Counted from the stretch's first letter, positions 9,466 to 18,862 are shown. The stretch is 64,000 nucleotides of DNA from Celeribacter halophilus (GCF_900114135.1 NZ_FORY01000011.1:62001-126000), one strand, 5' to 3'. The notes: generated from the letters alone by a model not told the origin. A program made the numbers and translations.

Positions 9466-9520
9466 ATTTGTCTAATCATCTTGTTGGCGATAGCTCGGGG
9501 GCAACGCAAAGGAGAGACGT

Positions 9521-10144
9521 ATGACCATGCCCCCCGACATGACGCAGGCCGCACTCACCGGATTTTTCACCGGTCTGAGCCTGATTGTTGCCATCGGCGC
9601 ACAGAACGCCTTTGTGCTGCGGCAAGGGATCAGGCGTGCGCATGTCCTACCTGTGGTGCTGATTTGCGCGGTATCGGATGCGGTGCTGATCGCGACGGGC
9701 GTCTTTGCCTCTGCGCGTGTGTCTGCAGCCTTCCCGCCGATCCTGCCGTTGATGCGCTGGGGCGGGGCGGCGTTTCTTTTGGTCTATGGAGCGAAGGCGG
9801 CGCTTTCGGCGTGGCGCGGTGGCGGGCATCTGGAGGCGGCGCAAGGGCAGGAGCAGCGATTGCTTCCTGTGATGGGGCTGACGCTGGCGCTGACATGGCT
9901 CAACCCGCATGTTTACCTTGATACAGTGGTCCTGTTGGGCGCAGTGTCTGCCCGTTTTCCCGAGGCACAAACCGAGTTTGCTCTGGGAGCCATGTGTGCT
10001 TCCACGATCTTCTTTTTCTCACTGGGCTTCGGGGCACGGTTTCTGGGGCCGCTCTTTGCCCGTGAACTGTCCTGGCGGGTGCTCGACGCAGGGATCGCAG
10101 TGGTGATGTGGTCCATCGCGCTAAGCCTCTTGGGAGCATTTTGA
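9521..10144 (+). CDS. LysE/ArgO-family basic amino acid exporter
   Basis: Inner-membrane exporter of lysine and/or arginine, 207 residues with about six hydrophobic helices. The N-terminal family signature GLSLIVAIGAQNAFVLRQG and the mid-protein LTWLNPHVYLDT segment are characteristic of ArgO/LysE. AAAGGAGAG precedes ATG 9521. Divergently paired with the ArgP/LysG-type regulator, so expression is probably induced by intracellular basic amino acids. Its stop is 4 bases from the end of the convergent DMT gene, leaving no room for a separate terminator. Confidence 0.92.
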   Translation: MTMPPDMTQAALTGFFTGLSLIVAIGAQNAFVLRQGIRRAHVLPVVLICAVSDAVLIATGVFASARVSAAFPPILPLMRWGGAAFLLVYGAKAALSAWRGGGHLEAAQGQEQRLLPVMGLTLALTWLNPHVYLDTVVLLGAVSARFPEAQTEFALGAMCASTIFFFSLGFGARFLGPLFARELSWRVLDAGIAVVMWSIALSLLGAF

Positions 10145-10148
10145 CGCT

Positions 10149-11045
10149 TCAGGCGGGTTTCTTGCGGGTTTCGCGCCATGTGATGAACGAGATCGCACCG
10201 ATGATCATCGCGCCGCCCAGCATGACGAAGGGATCAATGGCCTCCCCGAAAAGCAGGTAGCCGAAGGTCACCGACCAGATCAACTGAACGAAGACCACAG
10301 GTTGCACCACGGATTGCGGAGCGCAGGCAAAGGCGCGGGTCATGGAATAATGGCCCAGTGTCGCAAAGGCGGCGGTGAGAAAGAGCAGAAGCAGTTCATG
10401 GAGTGTCGGTGTCTCCCAGTGCAAAAGCGCGAAGGGCGCGATCACTATGGGCACGCTCACGGACATGAGGAACACGACAACGGAGGCCGGAAGCTCTTTC
10501 ACCAGCCGGTTGGCGATGAGATAGGACCCGGCGAAAGCCATCGCCGAGAGCACCATGGCGAGATGGCCGGGGTCAATCTCCCGAAATCCGGGGCGCAAGA
10601 TCACCAGCCCGCCGAAAAAGGCCACGACCAGCGCGGAAATGCGGGGTAGGGCGATTTTCTCTCCAAACAGGATCACCGCGCCGATGGTGATGTAGATCGG
10701 GTTCATGAAGTTGAGCGATGTCACCTCGCCCATCGGAATACGGGTCATGGCGAAGAACCAGCAGGTCATGGCCACGGAATGGAAAACGGCACGCCCGAAG
10801 GTCAGTTTCCAGATGCGCGGGGTGAAGCGGACCTGACGCAGGGCTCCGAGAGCAGGGATGAGGAACACCAGCCCGAGCGCGAATCGCAGGAAAGCGCTTT
10901 GCAGGACGGGAAGACCGGTGCCGACATATTTAACCAGCACGTTGACCATGACGAAACAGAGCGTCATGAACAGCATCCAAAGGATGCCTTTCACCGGATT
11001 TATCAGGGGTTTGTCCTGAGGTTTTGAGGGCTGTGGTGTGCGCAT
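10149..11045 (-). CDS. DMT-superfamily (EamA) transporter
   Basis: Ten-helix drug/metabolite transporter made of two EamA repeats, about 298 residues from ATG 11045. Hydrophobic segments begin at GILWMLFMTLCFVMVNVLV and recur to SFITW at the C-terminus; basic residues ETRKK close the protein. The frame is open to 11186 with several earlier ATGs, but those give a non-hydrophobic extension and no clear ribosome site, so the start is uncertain. Substrate unknown; amino acids or metabolites are usual. A second, separate DMT gene occurs at 37384-38262. Confidence 0.82.
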   Translation of the reverse strand: MRTPQPSKPQDKPLINPVKGILWMLFMTLCFVMVNVLVKYVGTGLPVLQSAFLRFALGLVFLIPALGALRQVRFTPRIWKLTFGRAVFHSVAMTCWFFAMTRIPMGEVTSLNFMNPIYITIGAVILFGEKIALPRISALVVAFFGGLVILRPGFREIDPGHLAMVLSAMAFAGSYLIANRLVKELPASVVVFLMSVSVPIVIAPFALLHWETPTLHELLLLFLTAAFATLGHYSMTRAFACAPQSVVQPVVFVQLIWSVTFGYLLFGEAIDPFVMLGGAMIIGAISFITWRETRKKPA

Positions 11046-11252
11046 GGCGGGAGACTGTCCGTTCTTTTGAGGATTGGCAATGCGTGCAAAGCGCATGCCG
11101 CTACCCGCAATTTTGCACTTGGCCGACAGGGGCAATTTTTCTGGCATGGTTTTGCCTAAAAACTGATCATATTTGATCCTCGTCAAAGCGGGTGCAAGGG
11201 GTCTCCGTCCAGACTAAGTGACGAAAAAAAGACGCATAAGAGGAGACACGCA

Positions 11253-11498
11253 ATGACCAACACACCGCACCAAGTGGCCGCCGATTTTCCGGAGCTTGCT
11301 GACAAAATTAGTGAGCTGAAAAACTCCGACCCGCATTTTGCGCGTCTTCTGGAAAAATATGACGACGTGAACGATGAGGTGCATGTCGCCGAAACCGATG
11401 TGAAGCCGATGGACGATCTTGCAGTTGCCGAATTGCGCAAGAAACGGATGCTGCTAAAAGACGAGATTTATGCCGCTTTGACGGCCGCTGCCTCATAG
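11253..11498 (+). CDS. YdcH family (DUF465) small protein
   Basis: 81-residue, highly charged, mostly helical protein of the YdcH/DUF465 family, common and usually short in alphaproteobacteria. The family is recognisable from DPHFARLLEKYDDVNDEVH and the C-terminal ELRKKRMLLKDEIYA. AAGAGGAGA precedes the ATG. No function is established. It stands alone, followed by a strong hairpin. Confidence 0.85.
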   Translation: MTNTPHQVAADFPELADKISELKNSDPHFARLLEKYDDVNDEVHVAETDVKPMDDLAVAELRKKRMLLKDEIYAALTAAAS

Positions 11499-11522
11499 GG
11501 GTTTGTCACATATCATGACCGG

Positions 11523-11554
11523 GAGGGCGCGTTAACCGATGGTTACGCGCCCTC
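11523..11554 (+). terminator. hairpin, probable ydcH terminator
   Basis: GAGGGCGCGTTAACC and GGTTACGCGCCCTC pair with a single bulged T around a 3-base loop, followed by only a short T stretch. It lies 25 bases after the DUF465 stop and before the nuclease gene. Confidence 0.6.
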
Positions 11555-11574
11555 TTGCGTTGTGAGAACAAATC

Positions 11575-12378
11575 ATGCACATAAAGTGTGTGAGGTTGGG
11601 TAAAATACCATATGTTGCGGCGCTTTGGGTCGTAATCGGGGCTGGGGTGGCTCTGTATCCGTTTCAGACGGCGGAGGCCGTGCATAAAGGGCACGCGGAT
11701 TCTGTGCATCTGTTGGAGCTTGCGCCGATTGCCCAGAAACCCGATCTGAAAGCCAAACCACAAAGCGGGGCCATTGTGGCCGGACGAGACGGGGCGCTTC
11801 GAATCGTGGATGGGGATACGCTGGCTATTGGCGAGGTGAAGATTCGTCTCCACGGCATCGATGCGCCGGAAATGTCGCAAAGCTGTAGTGATATGCGTGG
11901 CAAAAGCTGGGCCTGTGGCGCGTGGTCGAAAGCCGTTCTGGAGCGTCTGGCTGCGGGAGACATCGCTTGCGACCCCAAGGATCGCGACCGCTATGGCCGT
12001 GTGGTCGCGGTCTGCCATGGGGCTTCGGGCGATCTCAATGCTGAAATGGTGCGCGTGGGTGCGGCCTATGCCTATGAGACATACGCCCTTGATTATGTCC
12101 TGCAAGAAGAGGAGGCGCGCGCTGGCGGGCGTGGCCTGTGGCGGGCAGGGAGCCAGTCCCCGTCAGAATTCCGCACCGACCATCGCACAACGCTCGCGCC
12201 GGAAACCCCGCCCTCGGACTGTGCGATCAAGGGCAACATCTCCAGTTCCGGCAAGATTTATCACCTTCCGGGCGGGCTGTGGTATACGCGCACACGGATC
12301 AATGTAGGATCGGGCGAGCGCTGGTTCTGCTCCGAAGACGAGGCCCGCGCCGCCGGTTGGCGCAAAGCGCAGGGATAA
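11575..12378 (+). CDS. secreted thermonuclease-family nuclease
   Basis: Staphylococcal-nuclease-like (SNase) protein of 267 residues, probably exported or membrane-tethered: residues 12-33 are hydrophobic (VAALWVVIGAGVALYPF). SNase core about residues 75-190 with VDGDTLAIG, IRLHGIDAPE (catalytic Arg and Ca2+-site Asp), DRYGRVVAVC, and AAYAYE. The C-terminal part (about 215-265, CAIKGNIS...YHLPGG...WFCSEDEARAAGWRKA) resembles the small Cys/Trp module often following SNase domains. AAGTGTG/ACAAATC context gives no strong ribosome site. Followed 52 bases later by tRNA-Val. Confidence 0.88.
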   Translation: MHIKCVRLGKIPYVAALWVVIGAGVALYPFQTAEAVHKGHADSVHLLELAPIAQKPDLKAKPQSGAIVAGRDGALRIVDGDTLAIGEVKIRLHGIDAPEMSQSCSDMRGKSWACGAWSKAVLERLAAGDIACDPKDRDRYGRVVAVCHGASGDLNAEMVRVGAAYAYETYALDYVLQEEEARAGGRGLWRAGSQSPSEFRTDHRTTLAPETPPSDCAIKGNISSSGKIYHLPGGLWYTRTRINVGSGERWFCSEDEARAAGWRKAQG

Positions 12379-12430
12379 TTTTGCAAAGCCTCTTGCAAGG
12401 CCGAAATTTTTCCCCTAAATGAGCCAGACC

Positions 12431-12506
<76 letters not shown>

Positions 12507-12609
12507 TTTTTCCTTACGATTAAATTTTATTGTGATTTGTGTCTGGTTAGATATTCGACCCCGTGCACTGGTCATTGAAGGCAACCGTGAGCGGTATGGA
12601 TGAGATTTC

Positions 12610-13374
12610 TTATTTTGCCTTAATCTCTGCATAGCTCGCTATATCTTCGGCATAAAGCTCTTTGATGAGGTTGCGTTCAAGGTCGCTAATGTCAAGCACG
12701 CGCTTGCGTGCGTCCGTGCTGTGGGCTTGTTCATTTTGTAGTCCCTGATAGCGGCCGAATGCCTTGTGACATACTTTTGCGAGAAACGGCTCCAATTGAT
12801 CGACTGTGCCCACATCATACTCTGAAAGAGGACCCGGGATCATATCCATTTGAGGCAAATAATGCGCGTTTTTATAAAAGTCATTATTCCGCAATCCTGT
12901 GAGGAATTGTTCAAGGGTTGGGACCGTGGTCTCGTCGCCAGCATAGCGATGCTTTTGAATAAACGCAGGATGGTGGCCTTTGTCTCTCCATGCGGAAACG
13001 ACACGCTCAACCGGATCCCGCAAGACAACAAACTTATAGGACTGTTCGAACTCCCGTGTACTAGGCAGGCGATTGAAGAGTGTTTTGAGCCAAGCTGTGC
13101 TTACATTCTCAAGCCCGTTGGTGCTGGAGTTTGCTAAAGTGCGAACGATTGTAGTGTTGGCACATTTGGGCAGGCGCGCATAATAGAGGTTATACTTGGG
13201 AAAGTAGCAAATCCTTGAGAGCATGGCCTTGCGCGCACGTGGTGGCATAAGTTTGGTGACGGGATAGGCGTCGAGTGAACGATAGCGTGCTTTAATCGCA
13301 AGGTTACGGAGGTTTCGCTTTGCCATCTCTTTGAATGGCGGCTTCCCTTGAGGATTGGAATGCGTTTGCTCCAC
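12610..13374 (-). CDS. sulfotransferase family 2 protein
   Basis: PAPS-dependent sulfotransferase of the carbohydrate/sulfotransferase-2 type, 254 residues. The 5'-phosphosulfate loop is YARLPKCANTTI (about residue 65-76) and the 3'-phosphate site is VVLRDPVERVVSAW (about 115-128), the two diagnostic motifs. No signal peptide; probably cytoplasmic, modifying a surface polysaccharide or lipid precursor. The gene is visibly AT-richer than its neighbours, sits just beyond the 3' end of tRNA-Val and before the opg operon, and has no partner genes, which together suggest acquisition by transfer. Acceptor is unknown; a role in modifying periplasmic glucans would be speculation. Confidence 0.8.
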   Translation of the reverse strand: MEQTHSNPQGKPPFKEMAKRNLRNLAIKARYRSLDAYPVTKLMPPRARKAMLSRICYFPKYNLYYARLPKCANTTIVRTLANSSTNGLENVSTAWLKTLFNRLPSTREFEQSYKFVVLRDPVERVVSAWRDKGHHPAFIQKHRYAGDETTVPTLEQFLTGLRNNDFYKNAHYLPQMDMIPGPLSEYDVGTVDQLEPFLAKVCHKAFGRYQGLQNEQAHSTDARKRVLDISDLERNLIKELYAEDIASYAEIKAK

Positions 13375-13536
13375 GGTCGTCTCCTATCTGATGTCGTCGT
13401 CCTTGTGCCGTGAGCGGTCTTCGGGGTCAAGCTGGGCAGCGTGTCACGTTAAAGTCATCTCGGTAGTCAGGAAATATGTTTCGTGAACTACATTCAGCGG
13501 CCCCGCACAACGCTTTGGCAAACGTGCTAACCCAAG

Positions 13537-14742
13537 TCAGATTTCAACACTCACGCGCTCTGACAAGTTGCGGCGGGAGGTTTCGGCCAGAAGCGCGATT
13601 GTGAGTAGCGCAATCGTCCCGACAAGCGGCAGTATCCAGGCCATCCAAACGGCATCCGGCTGCGCGATCATGAGTGCCTGACAGGCGAGGGCGAGGACCG
13701 TGCCCGCCGCGAAGATCAGAAGTCCATGCCGGCCGATAATCCGTAATGGTGCGGTGTAGCGATGTGCCGAAAACTGCATGACAACAGCAAGCTGTGACAA
13801 AACATAACCCAGCGCGAGGATATGCAGGAAGCGCGGCGCGGCCAGAAAGGTTTTGTCATGAGAGGTGATGTTGAACGGCACGCCGGCCTGCGCCAGATGA
13901 TGCATCTGGAGGTTCAGAAATGTCCCCAGACCGGGAATATATTTCCAAGCAAGGACAAGGAGCAGGAAAGCGACAGACGCCCAGAAGAGCGGGCGCGATT
14001 GCGGGAAGAAAGGCTTGCCCTGACGCTGGCCGAGCCCGACCAGCAGGCCGCAGACAAAGATCGCCTGCCAGGCGAAAGGATTGAAGAACCAACCACCCGG
14101 GTTGGGGTAGTTCGGCAGGTTCAGGCGGAAAATGCCCGTCAACATCCAAAGCGTGAGAGACAGCAGGAATAAAAGGCGCGGTCGGCGCAGGCCCAGATAG
14201 ATTGCGGCAGGGGCGCAGAACAGCAGCACCGAATAGGCGGGCAGAATGTTAACATAGCCGAATTGATGCGTGAGCAGCGGCACGCCGATCAGCCCTTCTG
14301 TCGGGTTATGAAACACCTGCCGCATGTTGATGCGGGTTAGAAGCTCCGTGCGTCCTGTCAGCCGGTAGGCCGCTGCAAAGATGCCCAGAGCGCAGGCGGA
14401 GAGGGTGATCTGCACGACATAGAGCGACCAGGCGCGTTTCCACAAAGGCGCAATGGCCCGCCAAAGTCCGCGTTTGTTACGCTGGGCCTGCATGAAACGC
14501 GGGGTGTAGGCGAGACCTGCGGCGATGCCGGACATCAGGAAAAAGGCCTCTGCCGCATCGGAGAACCCCAGATTGCGGATCGTCAGATATTCATAGGGGT
14601 TGCCCGGCACATGGTTGATGAAGATCATCACAAGCGCCAAGCCGCGAAAGACGTCGATACGCGGATCGCGCGGGGATTTGGGCGTGATCGCGGGACTGTT
14701 TGGCACCGGAAAGGGATCGGTCTTGGCCCTATGCTGGAGCAT
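13537..14742 (-). CDS. opgC: OpgC-type glucan succinyltransferase
   Basis: Integral membrane acyltransferase, 401 residues, expected to transfer succinyl groups to osmoregulated periplasmic glucans. N-terminal DPRIDVFRGLALVMIFINHVPGN (Arg/His motif of the OpgC/acyltransferase-3-like fold), then about ten hydrophobic helices. The start (ATG 14742) overlaps the 3' end of opgH by 14 bases, so translation is likely coupled. Last gene of the leftward opg operon. The R. sphaeroides opgGIH-opgC operon, known from the literature, has the same order and its OpgC succinylates the glucan. Confidence 0.9.
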   Translation of the reverse strand: MLQHRAKTDPFPVPNSPAITPKSPRDPRIDVFRGLALVMIFINHVPGNPYEYLTIRNLGFSDAAEAFFLMSGIAAGLAYTPRFMQAQRNKRGLWRAIAPLWKRAWSLYVVQITLSACALGIFAAAYRLTGRTELLTRINMRQVFHNPTEGLIGVPLLTHQFGYVNILPAYSVLLFCAPAAIYLGLRRPRLLFLLSLTLWMLTGIFRLNLPNYPNPGGWFFNPFAWQAIFVCGLLVGLGQRQGKPFFPQSRPLFWASVAFLLLVLAWKYIPGLGTFLNLQMHHLAQAGVPFNITSHDKTFLAAPRFLHILALGYVLSQLAVVMQFSAHRYTAPLRIIGRHGLLIFAAGTVLALACQALMIAQPDAVWMAWILPLVGTIALLTIALLAETSRRNLSERVSVEI

Positions 14743-16543
14743 GGGTTTCTCCGGTCGGGTGAGGCTCTGTTGGCGCGGTGTCTTCCACCCAAGTCCGTCG
14801 CCAAGAGTCTGCTATGGCGCGGTAGGAGGCGACCACCGGCGAAAGTGTGGTGTCTTGCGGCACGGTAAAGACTGCGTGGGTCAGCGGGCGGGAGGTCCAT
14901 GCGATGAGGACAGGGGCCGCAAGCATGGGCAGCGCGACCGGCAGTAGCCAGATCGTCAGGTTCGGGGCCATCCATTCCACGGCGGCCAGCGAGGCGATGC
15001 CGATGCCGATGATCCAGCGTCCGGCCTGCCATCCGTCGGACAGCGACAGGATGCCTTCGTTGCGTTGATTGGCGGGCCAGCCGCCGTCCTGTCCGGAGAG
15101 CACCTGTAGCACAGCGCGGCTGTGATAGAGCAGCATCAACGGGGCCAGCAGGGTGGTGAGCAAAATTTCGGCCAGAACGGAGAAAGCCACCCGCATCGCG
15201 CCGCCGAACCCTTTGGCGCGCCCCGAGCGGATGGCGCCGATCAGGATGAGCAGTTTCGGGACCAGCAGCAGCCCCACGACCCCGACCGCCAGCATGGTGA
15301 TCTCCCGCGTGCTGGTGTTGGGGAAGACGGGGAAAAGCTGATACGGGTCGGGGAAATATTTGGGCGGTGGTGCGGTGACCGTGCCGATGAGAGAGGCGAT
15401 AAGAAAGGCGGCCCACAAGAGCGAGACGACATAGGCGGCCACGTTTTGCACAAAGATGAAACGGCTCCAGCGTGCCAGTCCGGGGGCGAAAATCAACCGC
15501 GCATGTTGCAAGTTGCCTTGGCACCAGCGGCGTTCCCGGCGGGCGAAAGAAAGCACGTTTTCCGGCCCTTCCTCGAATGACCCACCGAGCGTCTGGTCCA
15601 CTTGGACCTTCCAGCCCGCACGCGCCAGCAAGGCGGCTTCAACATAGTCATGGCTCAGGATATGCCCGCCCAGTGGCGGTTTCCCCGACAGTTCGGGCAG
15701 GCCGCAACTTTGGGCAAAGGCCCGAACGCGGACAATAGCGTTGTGCCCCCAGAACGGGCCGGTCGCGCCCTGCATCCGCGCCAGCCCGCGGGTGAAGACG
15801 GGGCCGTGGAAACAGGAGGCAAACTGGAGCGCGCGGCCAAAGAAGGAGCGCGCTCCGATGATCTGGGGCAGGGTTTGCAGCAGGCCAAGTTTCGGGTCGG
15901 CCTGCATCCGCGCAATCATCGTGCGGATCGTTTCGCCTTCCATGAGGCTGTCGGCATCGAGAATGACGGCAAATTCATAGGCCCCGCCGGAGGTGCGGAT
16001 GAACTCTTCGATATTGCCCGCCTTGCGTCCCGCATTGTCTTGACGGCGGCGATAGAACATCCGGCCTGCGCCGTTGGCGTCCCGCAGGAGCCGCGCAAAG
16101 GCCAGTTGTTCTTTTCGGGCAAGCTCTGCATCGCGCGTGTCGGAGAGCACGACGAAATCTGCGTTCACTCCGGCATCGATCACGGAGCGGTCAATCGCGG
16201 CGATACGGGCGAAGGTGGTAAGAGGGTCTTCGTCGCAGATCGGCACCGCGATCACGGTGCGCGGTTGAGGCTGTGACAGCTCGATGTGAGTGCCCGCCCG
16301 CTGCCGTCCGGGTAGCCCGACAAGCGCCAGAGACGCCCCCCACGCAAGCCATGCAGTTGTGACAAAGACCAGTCCTGCCCGAATGGCGTCCCATGCGCCA
16401 AACCCGTCTTGGGCCGCTGCCTCGGCCATCAGGCTGGAGGCCGTGATTGCAGACACAAGCGAGAGAGCCAGTGCAAAGGCACGGCACCAGCGTGTGCGGG
16501 TGTCGGGGGCAAGGTGTTCATGCATGGCGTTGTGCCGTGTCAT
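14729..16543 (-). CDS. opgH: OpgH-type glucan glucosyltransferase
   Basis: Inner-membrane GT2 glucosyltransferase that polymerises UDP-glucose into the periplasmic glucan backbone. 604 residues, shorter than the roughly 850 of E. coli OpgH; the long N-terminal cytoplasmic extension is missing. Motifs in order: AVPICDEDP (UDP-binding Asp), VILDADSLMEG (DxD-like), GHNAIVRV, LSHDYVEAAL, and RRERRWCQGNL (the Q/RxxRW motif). Hydrophobic helices flank the catalytic core. It starts 7 bases after the small upstream gene and overlaps opgC. Confidence 0.93.
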   Translation of the reverse strand: MTRHNAMHEHLAPDTRTRWCRAFALALSLVSAITASSLMAEAAAQDGFGAWDAIRAGLVFVTTAWLAWGASLALVGLPGRQRAGTHIELSQPQPRTVIAVPICDEDPLTTFARIAAIDRSVIDAGVNADFVVLSDTRDAELARKEQLAFARLLRDANGAGRMFYRRRQDNAGRKAGNIEEFIRTSGGAYEFAVILDADSLMEGETIRTMIARMQADPKLGLLQTLPQIIGARSFFGRALQFASCFHGPVFTRGLARMQGATGPFWGHNAIVRVRAFAQSCGLPELSGKPPLGGHILSHDYVEAALLARAGWKVQVDQTLGGSFEEGPENVLSFARRERRWCQGNLQHARLIFAPGLARWSRFIFVQNVAAYVVSLLWAAFLIASLIGTVTAPPPKYFPDPYQLFPVFPNTSTREITMLAVGVVGLLLVPKLLILIGAIRSGRAKGFGGAMRVAFSVLAEILLTTLLAPLMLLYHSRAVLQVLSGQDGGWPANQRNEGILSLSDGWQAGRWIIGIGIASLAAVEWMAPNLTIWLLPVALPMLAAPVLIAWTSRPLTHAVFTVPQDTTLSPVVASYRAIADSWRRTWVEDTAPTEPHPTGETHAPA

Positions 16544-16549
16544 TTCGAG

Positions 16550-16741
16550 CTACGTCTTGCGCCGCAAAAAGAGCATACGGGCGACATCCGTCAAGGCAGG
16601 CCGGTGTGTCTGGGGTTCCAGCACCTGTTTCGGCATCGCAAGCGGTGCCGCAGGCGGCGTCCAGTTTTGCGTCTCCACCACCACCACCGGCTCTTGCGGG
16701 TGGGCGGGAGTTGTCTTGTTCAGGCTTACGCGTTGATCCAT
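16550..16741 (-). CDS. opgI: small gene between opgG and opgH, candidate opgI
   Basis: 63-residue reading frame starting at ATG 16741, inside the last 16 bases of opgG, and ending 6 bases before opgH. The product is Pro-rich (TPPAAPLAMP), soluble, and ends in basic RMLFLRRKT. No catalytic motif or signal. The only support is position and the tight overlap with both neighbours: R. sphaeroides has a gene called opgI between opgG and opgH with no homologue in enterobacteria. Because this OpgH lacks the N-terminal extension, the peptide could instead be a split-off remnant of that region. Identity with R. sphaeroides OpgI is inferred, not shown. Confidence 0.6.
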   Translation of the reverse strand: MDQRVSLNKTTPAHPQEPVVVVETQNWTPPAAPLAMPKQVLEPQTHRPALTDVARMLFLRRKT

Positions 16742-18327
16742 TGGTACATCCATGTCTCGCTCAGTGTGCGCTCGTATCCAGATATGCCTGCCTTCAGCTC
16801 GACGATGGCATCGGGTTCGGCCCGAACTTCCAGAACAAGCCGCCATTCATTGCGCCCGTTCACAGGGCTGAGCACAGCTTCGACAATTTCGCCATTGCTC
16901 GCACTGGTGACGGCTTCCAGTTGTGCATTCTCCGGCAGATGGTCCAGTAGGCCGCCTGCGAAATCGATCACAAATTTTCGTGTGCCGGTGTCGGTCTGCA
17001 CGCCTGCCACACCGCCTTCGCCGGTGCGCATCCGCGTGACATTGGCAAGCCGTTCCGGAGCAGCACCTTGCGGTGACATGCCCCAATGCATTCGATAGGT
17101 ATACTCAAGCGCGTCGCCCGCGTTTGTGTCCTGATCTGGAATCCAGAAGGCGACGATATTGTCGTTGACCTCAAGATCGGAGGGAATCTCGACAAGCCGG
17201 ACTGCGCCCTTGCCCCAGTCTCCGAGCGGCTCGATCATCAGCGAAGGCCGACGCTCGTAATGTGCTTGGGCATCCAGATAGTGCTCGAAGTCGCGGTTGC
17301 GCTGCACTAGCCCGAAAGAGCGGGGGCTGAGGGCGCCGAAATAGGAACTGGCCAGACGCGGCGGGTTGTTCAGGTGGCGGAAATAGGTCTCGCCCGCCTG
17401 CGTGTTGAGCACAAGCGCCTCGCTGTCATGCACCGCCGGACGGTAGTCGTCGAACGGTCCTGCGTCAGCCCCGTTGAACAGGAACATCGACGTGAGCGGC
17501 GCGATGCCCAGTTGCTTGATGTCCTTGCGCAGGAACAGACGCGCGGTCACATCGACCGTGGTGGTCGCGCCCGGAGTGATGTCGAACTGATAGGCCCCTG
17601 TCACCGAGGGGCTGTCGAGCGCGGCGAATACGGTTACGGTCTCTTCGCCCGGTTGCGGCCGATGCAGCCAGACTTCGGAGAAGCGCGGAAATTCCTCGCC
17701 TTCCGGCAGGCCGGTGTTGACCGCCAGCCCGCGTGCGCTGAGGCCGTAGGAATTGCCTTTGCCGAGGGCACGGAAATAGCTCGCGCCCTGAAACACGATC
17801 AACTCGTCAAAAATGTCCGCACGGTTCAACGGCGCGTGCAGGCGAAAGCCCGCAACGCCGGGCATCTCCGCGTCTGGCGGGATGGATTGCGCTAACTCTT
17901 CGTCATCATATTCGAAGTCGGCCGTGGTGAAGGCCATCGGATGCACGCTGGTGCCAACGACCTCGTTGATTTTCACGGGCTCTTTGAAAAGCCATCCCGG
18001 ATGGAAAGCATGCAGCCGGAAGGTCACGCCTTTTTCCTGCCAGCGGGCCTGCTCGGGGCGGAACCGGATGCGTTGGTAGGCATCATAGTCCAGATCTGCC
18101 AGAAACCCGTGCACAGGTTCCGGCGCCGCGTAGGGATGGCCCGCCAGATCTTTCATCCGCTCGGTCAGCATGTCGAAGGAAAACGTGGGTGCTTCCTCTT
18201 CTTGTGCCCAAAGATGCGCGGGAGCCAAGGCCGACGCGAAAGATGCGGCTGCGGCGGTCAGAAACTGGCGCCGTTCCCAGAATTCCGGCGCTATCGCTTT
18301 CTGTTGTGTGCAGTTGGAAATCGTCAA
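16726..18327 (-). CDS. opgG: OpgG/OpgD-family periplasmic glucan protein
   Basis: Periplasmic glucan-biosynthesis protein of the MdoG/MdoD family, 533 residues, needed to form or release the branched glucan. The N-terminus carries a twin-arginine signal (ERRQFLTAAAASFASALAPAHLWAQ split around an AxA-like cleavage), as in E. coli OpgD, whereas E. coli OpgG uses Sec. Family segments include FRPEQARWQEKG, LGKGNSYGLSARGLA, and ARRPSLMIEPLGDWGKG-like ERRPSLMIEPLGDWG near residue 350. First gene of the opg operon, divergent from the cytochrome c gene across 535 bases. Confidence 0.92.
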   Translation of the reverse strand: MTISNCTQQKAIAPEFWERRQFLTAAAASFASALAPAHLWAQEEEAPTFSFDMLTERMKDLAGHPYAAPEPVHGFLADLDYDAYQRIRFRPEQARWQEKGVTFRLHAFHPGWLFKEPVKINEVVGTSVHPMAFTTADFEYDDEELAQSIPPDAEMPGVAGFRLHAPLNRADIFDELIVFQGASYFRALGKGNSYGLSARGLAVNTGLPEGEEFPRFSEVWLHRPQPGEETVTVFAALDSPSVTGAYQFDITPGATTTVDVTARLFLRKDIKQLGIAPLTSMFLFNGADAGPFDDYRPAVHDSEALVLNTQAGETYFRHLNNPPRLASSYFGALSPRSFGLVQRNRDFEHYLDAQAHYERRPSLMIEPLGDWGKGAVRLVEIPSDLEVNDNIVAFWIPDQDTNAGDALEYTYRMHWGMSPQGAAPERLANVTRMRTGEGGVAGVQTDTGTRKFVIDFAGGLLDHLPENAQLEAVTSASNGEIVEAVLSPVNGRNEWRLVLEVRAEPDAIVELKAGISGYERTLSETWMYQWINA

Positions 18328-18862
18328 GAGTATACCCCCGGTAAGACACGGTTTTGACGTGCTAGTTTGTTGTTATTTAACTCTTTCTGCGGTACTTGAA
18401 ATGGCTATTTCACCGTTTCGGCAAATTTCCGCGAGGGGCTGCAGGAAACCGCCGATGGCAAGGGCGCTGTTTTAATGTTTTTTGCACCTTTTGGATGGAT
18501 ATTGTCTGGAATTCAGGGTCTGGAGTGAGGTTTTCGGGATGATATTTCGGATTTTCCGTGCGTGTCGCCATAAAATAAGCAGGCGCAGAATGCGATGTGG
18601 TGCTCTTGGCTGAGTCGTTTTCAGAAGGGGTAGGGCGTGGCGCTACGTCGCATTGCGGTCGCGTCCGGTTGCTCCCTTCGGCTTTCAGGTTCTGGACATA
18701 AACTGTCTCACTTTCGAAACAGAATCTCATCACTTTTTTCGCGCGGCGACTGCTTTGCCTGTGACTTCCTGTCGATATGCCCTAGGTGGTCGGACACGCC
18801 AATAATGCGCAACTCCTTTAAGGGGGCTCGCGCCAGCTAACCGATCAAAAGGTTAAAAACAT
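18328..18862. other. 535-base intergenic region between opgG and the cytochrome c gene
   Basis: No convincing gene. Short frames here lack ribosome sites and family features. It must hold the promoters for the leftward opg operon and the rightward oxidoreductase operon. AAAGGTT at about 18848 is the ribosome site of the cytochrome. The stretch is AT-richer near opgG. No clear operator or repeat was found. Confidence 0.6.

Noticed and set aside
12507-13540. Attachment-site repeat of the tRNA-Val 3' end downstream of the sulfotransferase
   Set aside because: No copy of the tRNA 3' segment and no integrase gene could be seen, so an integrated island is not supported.
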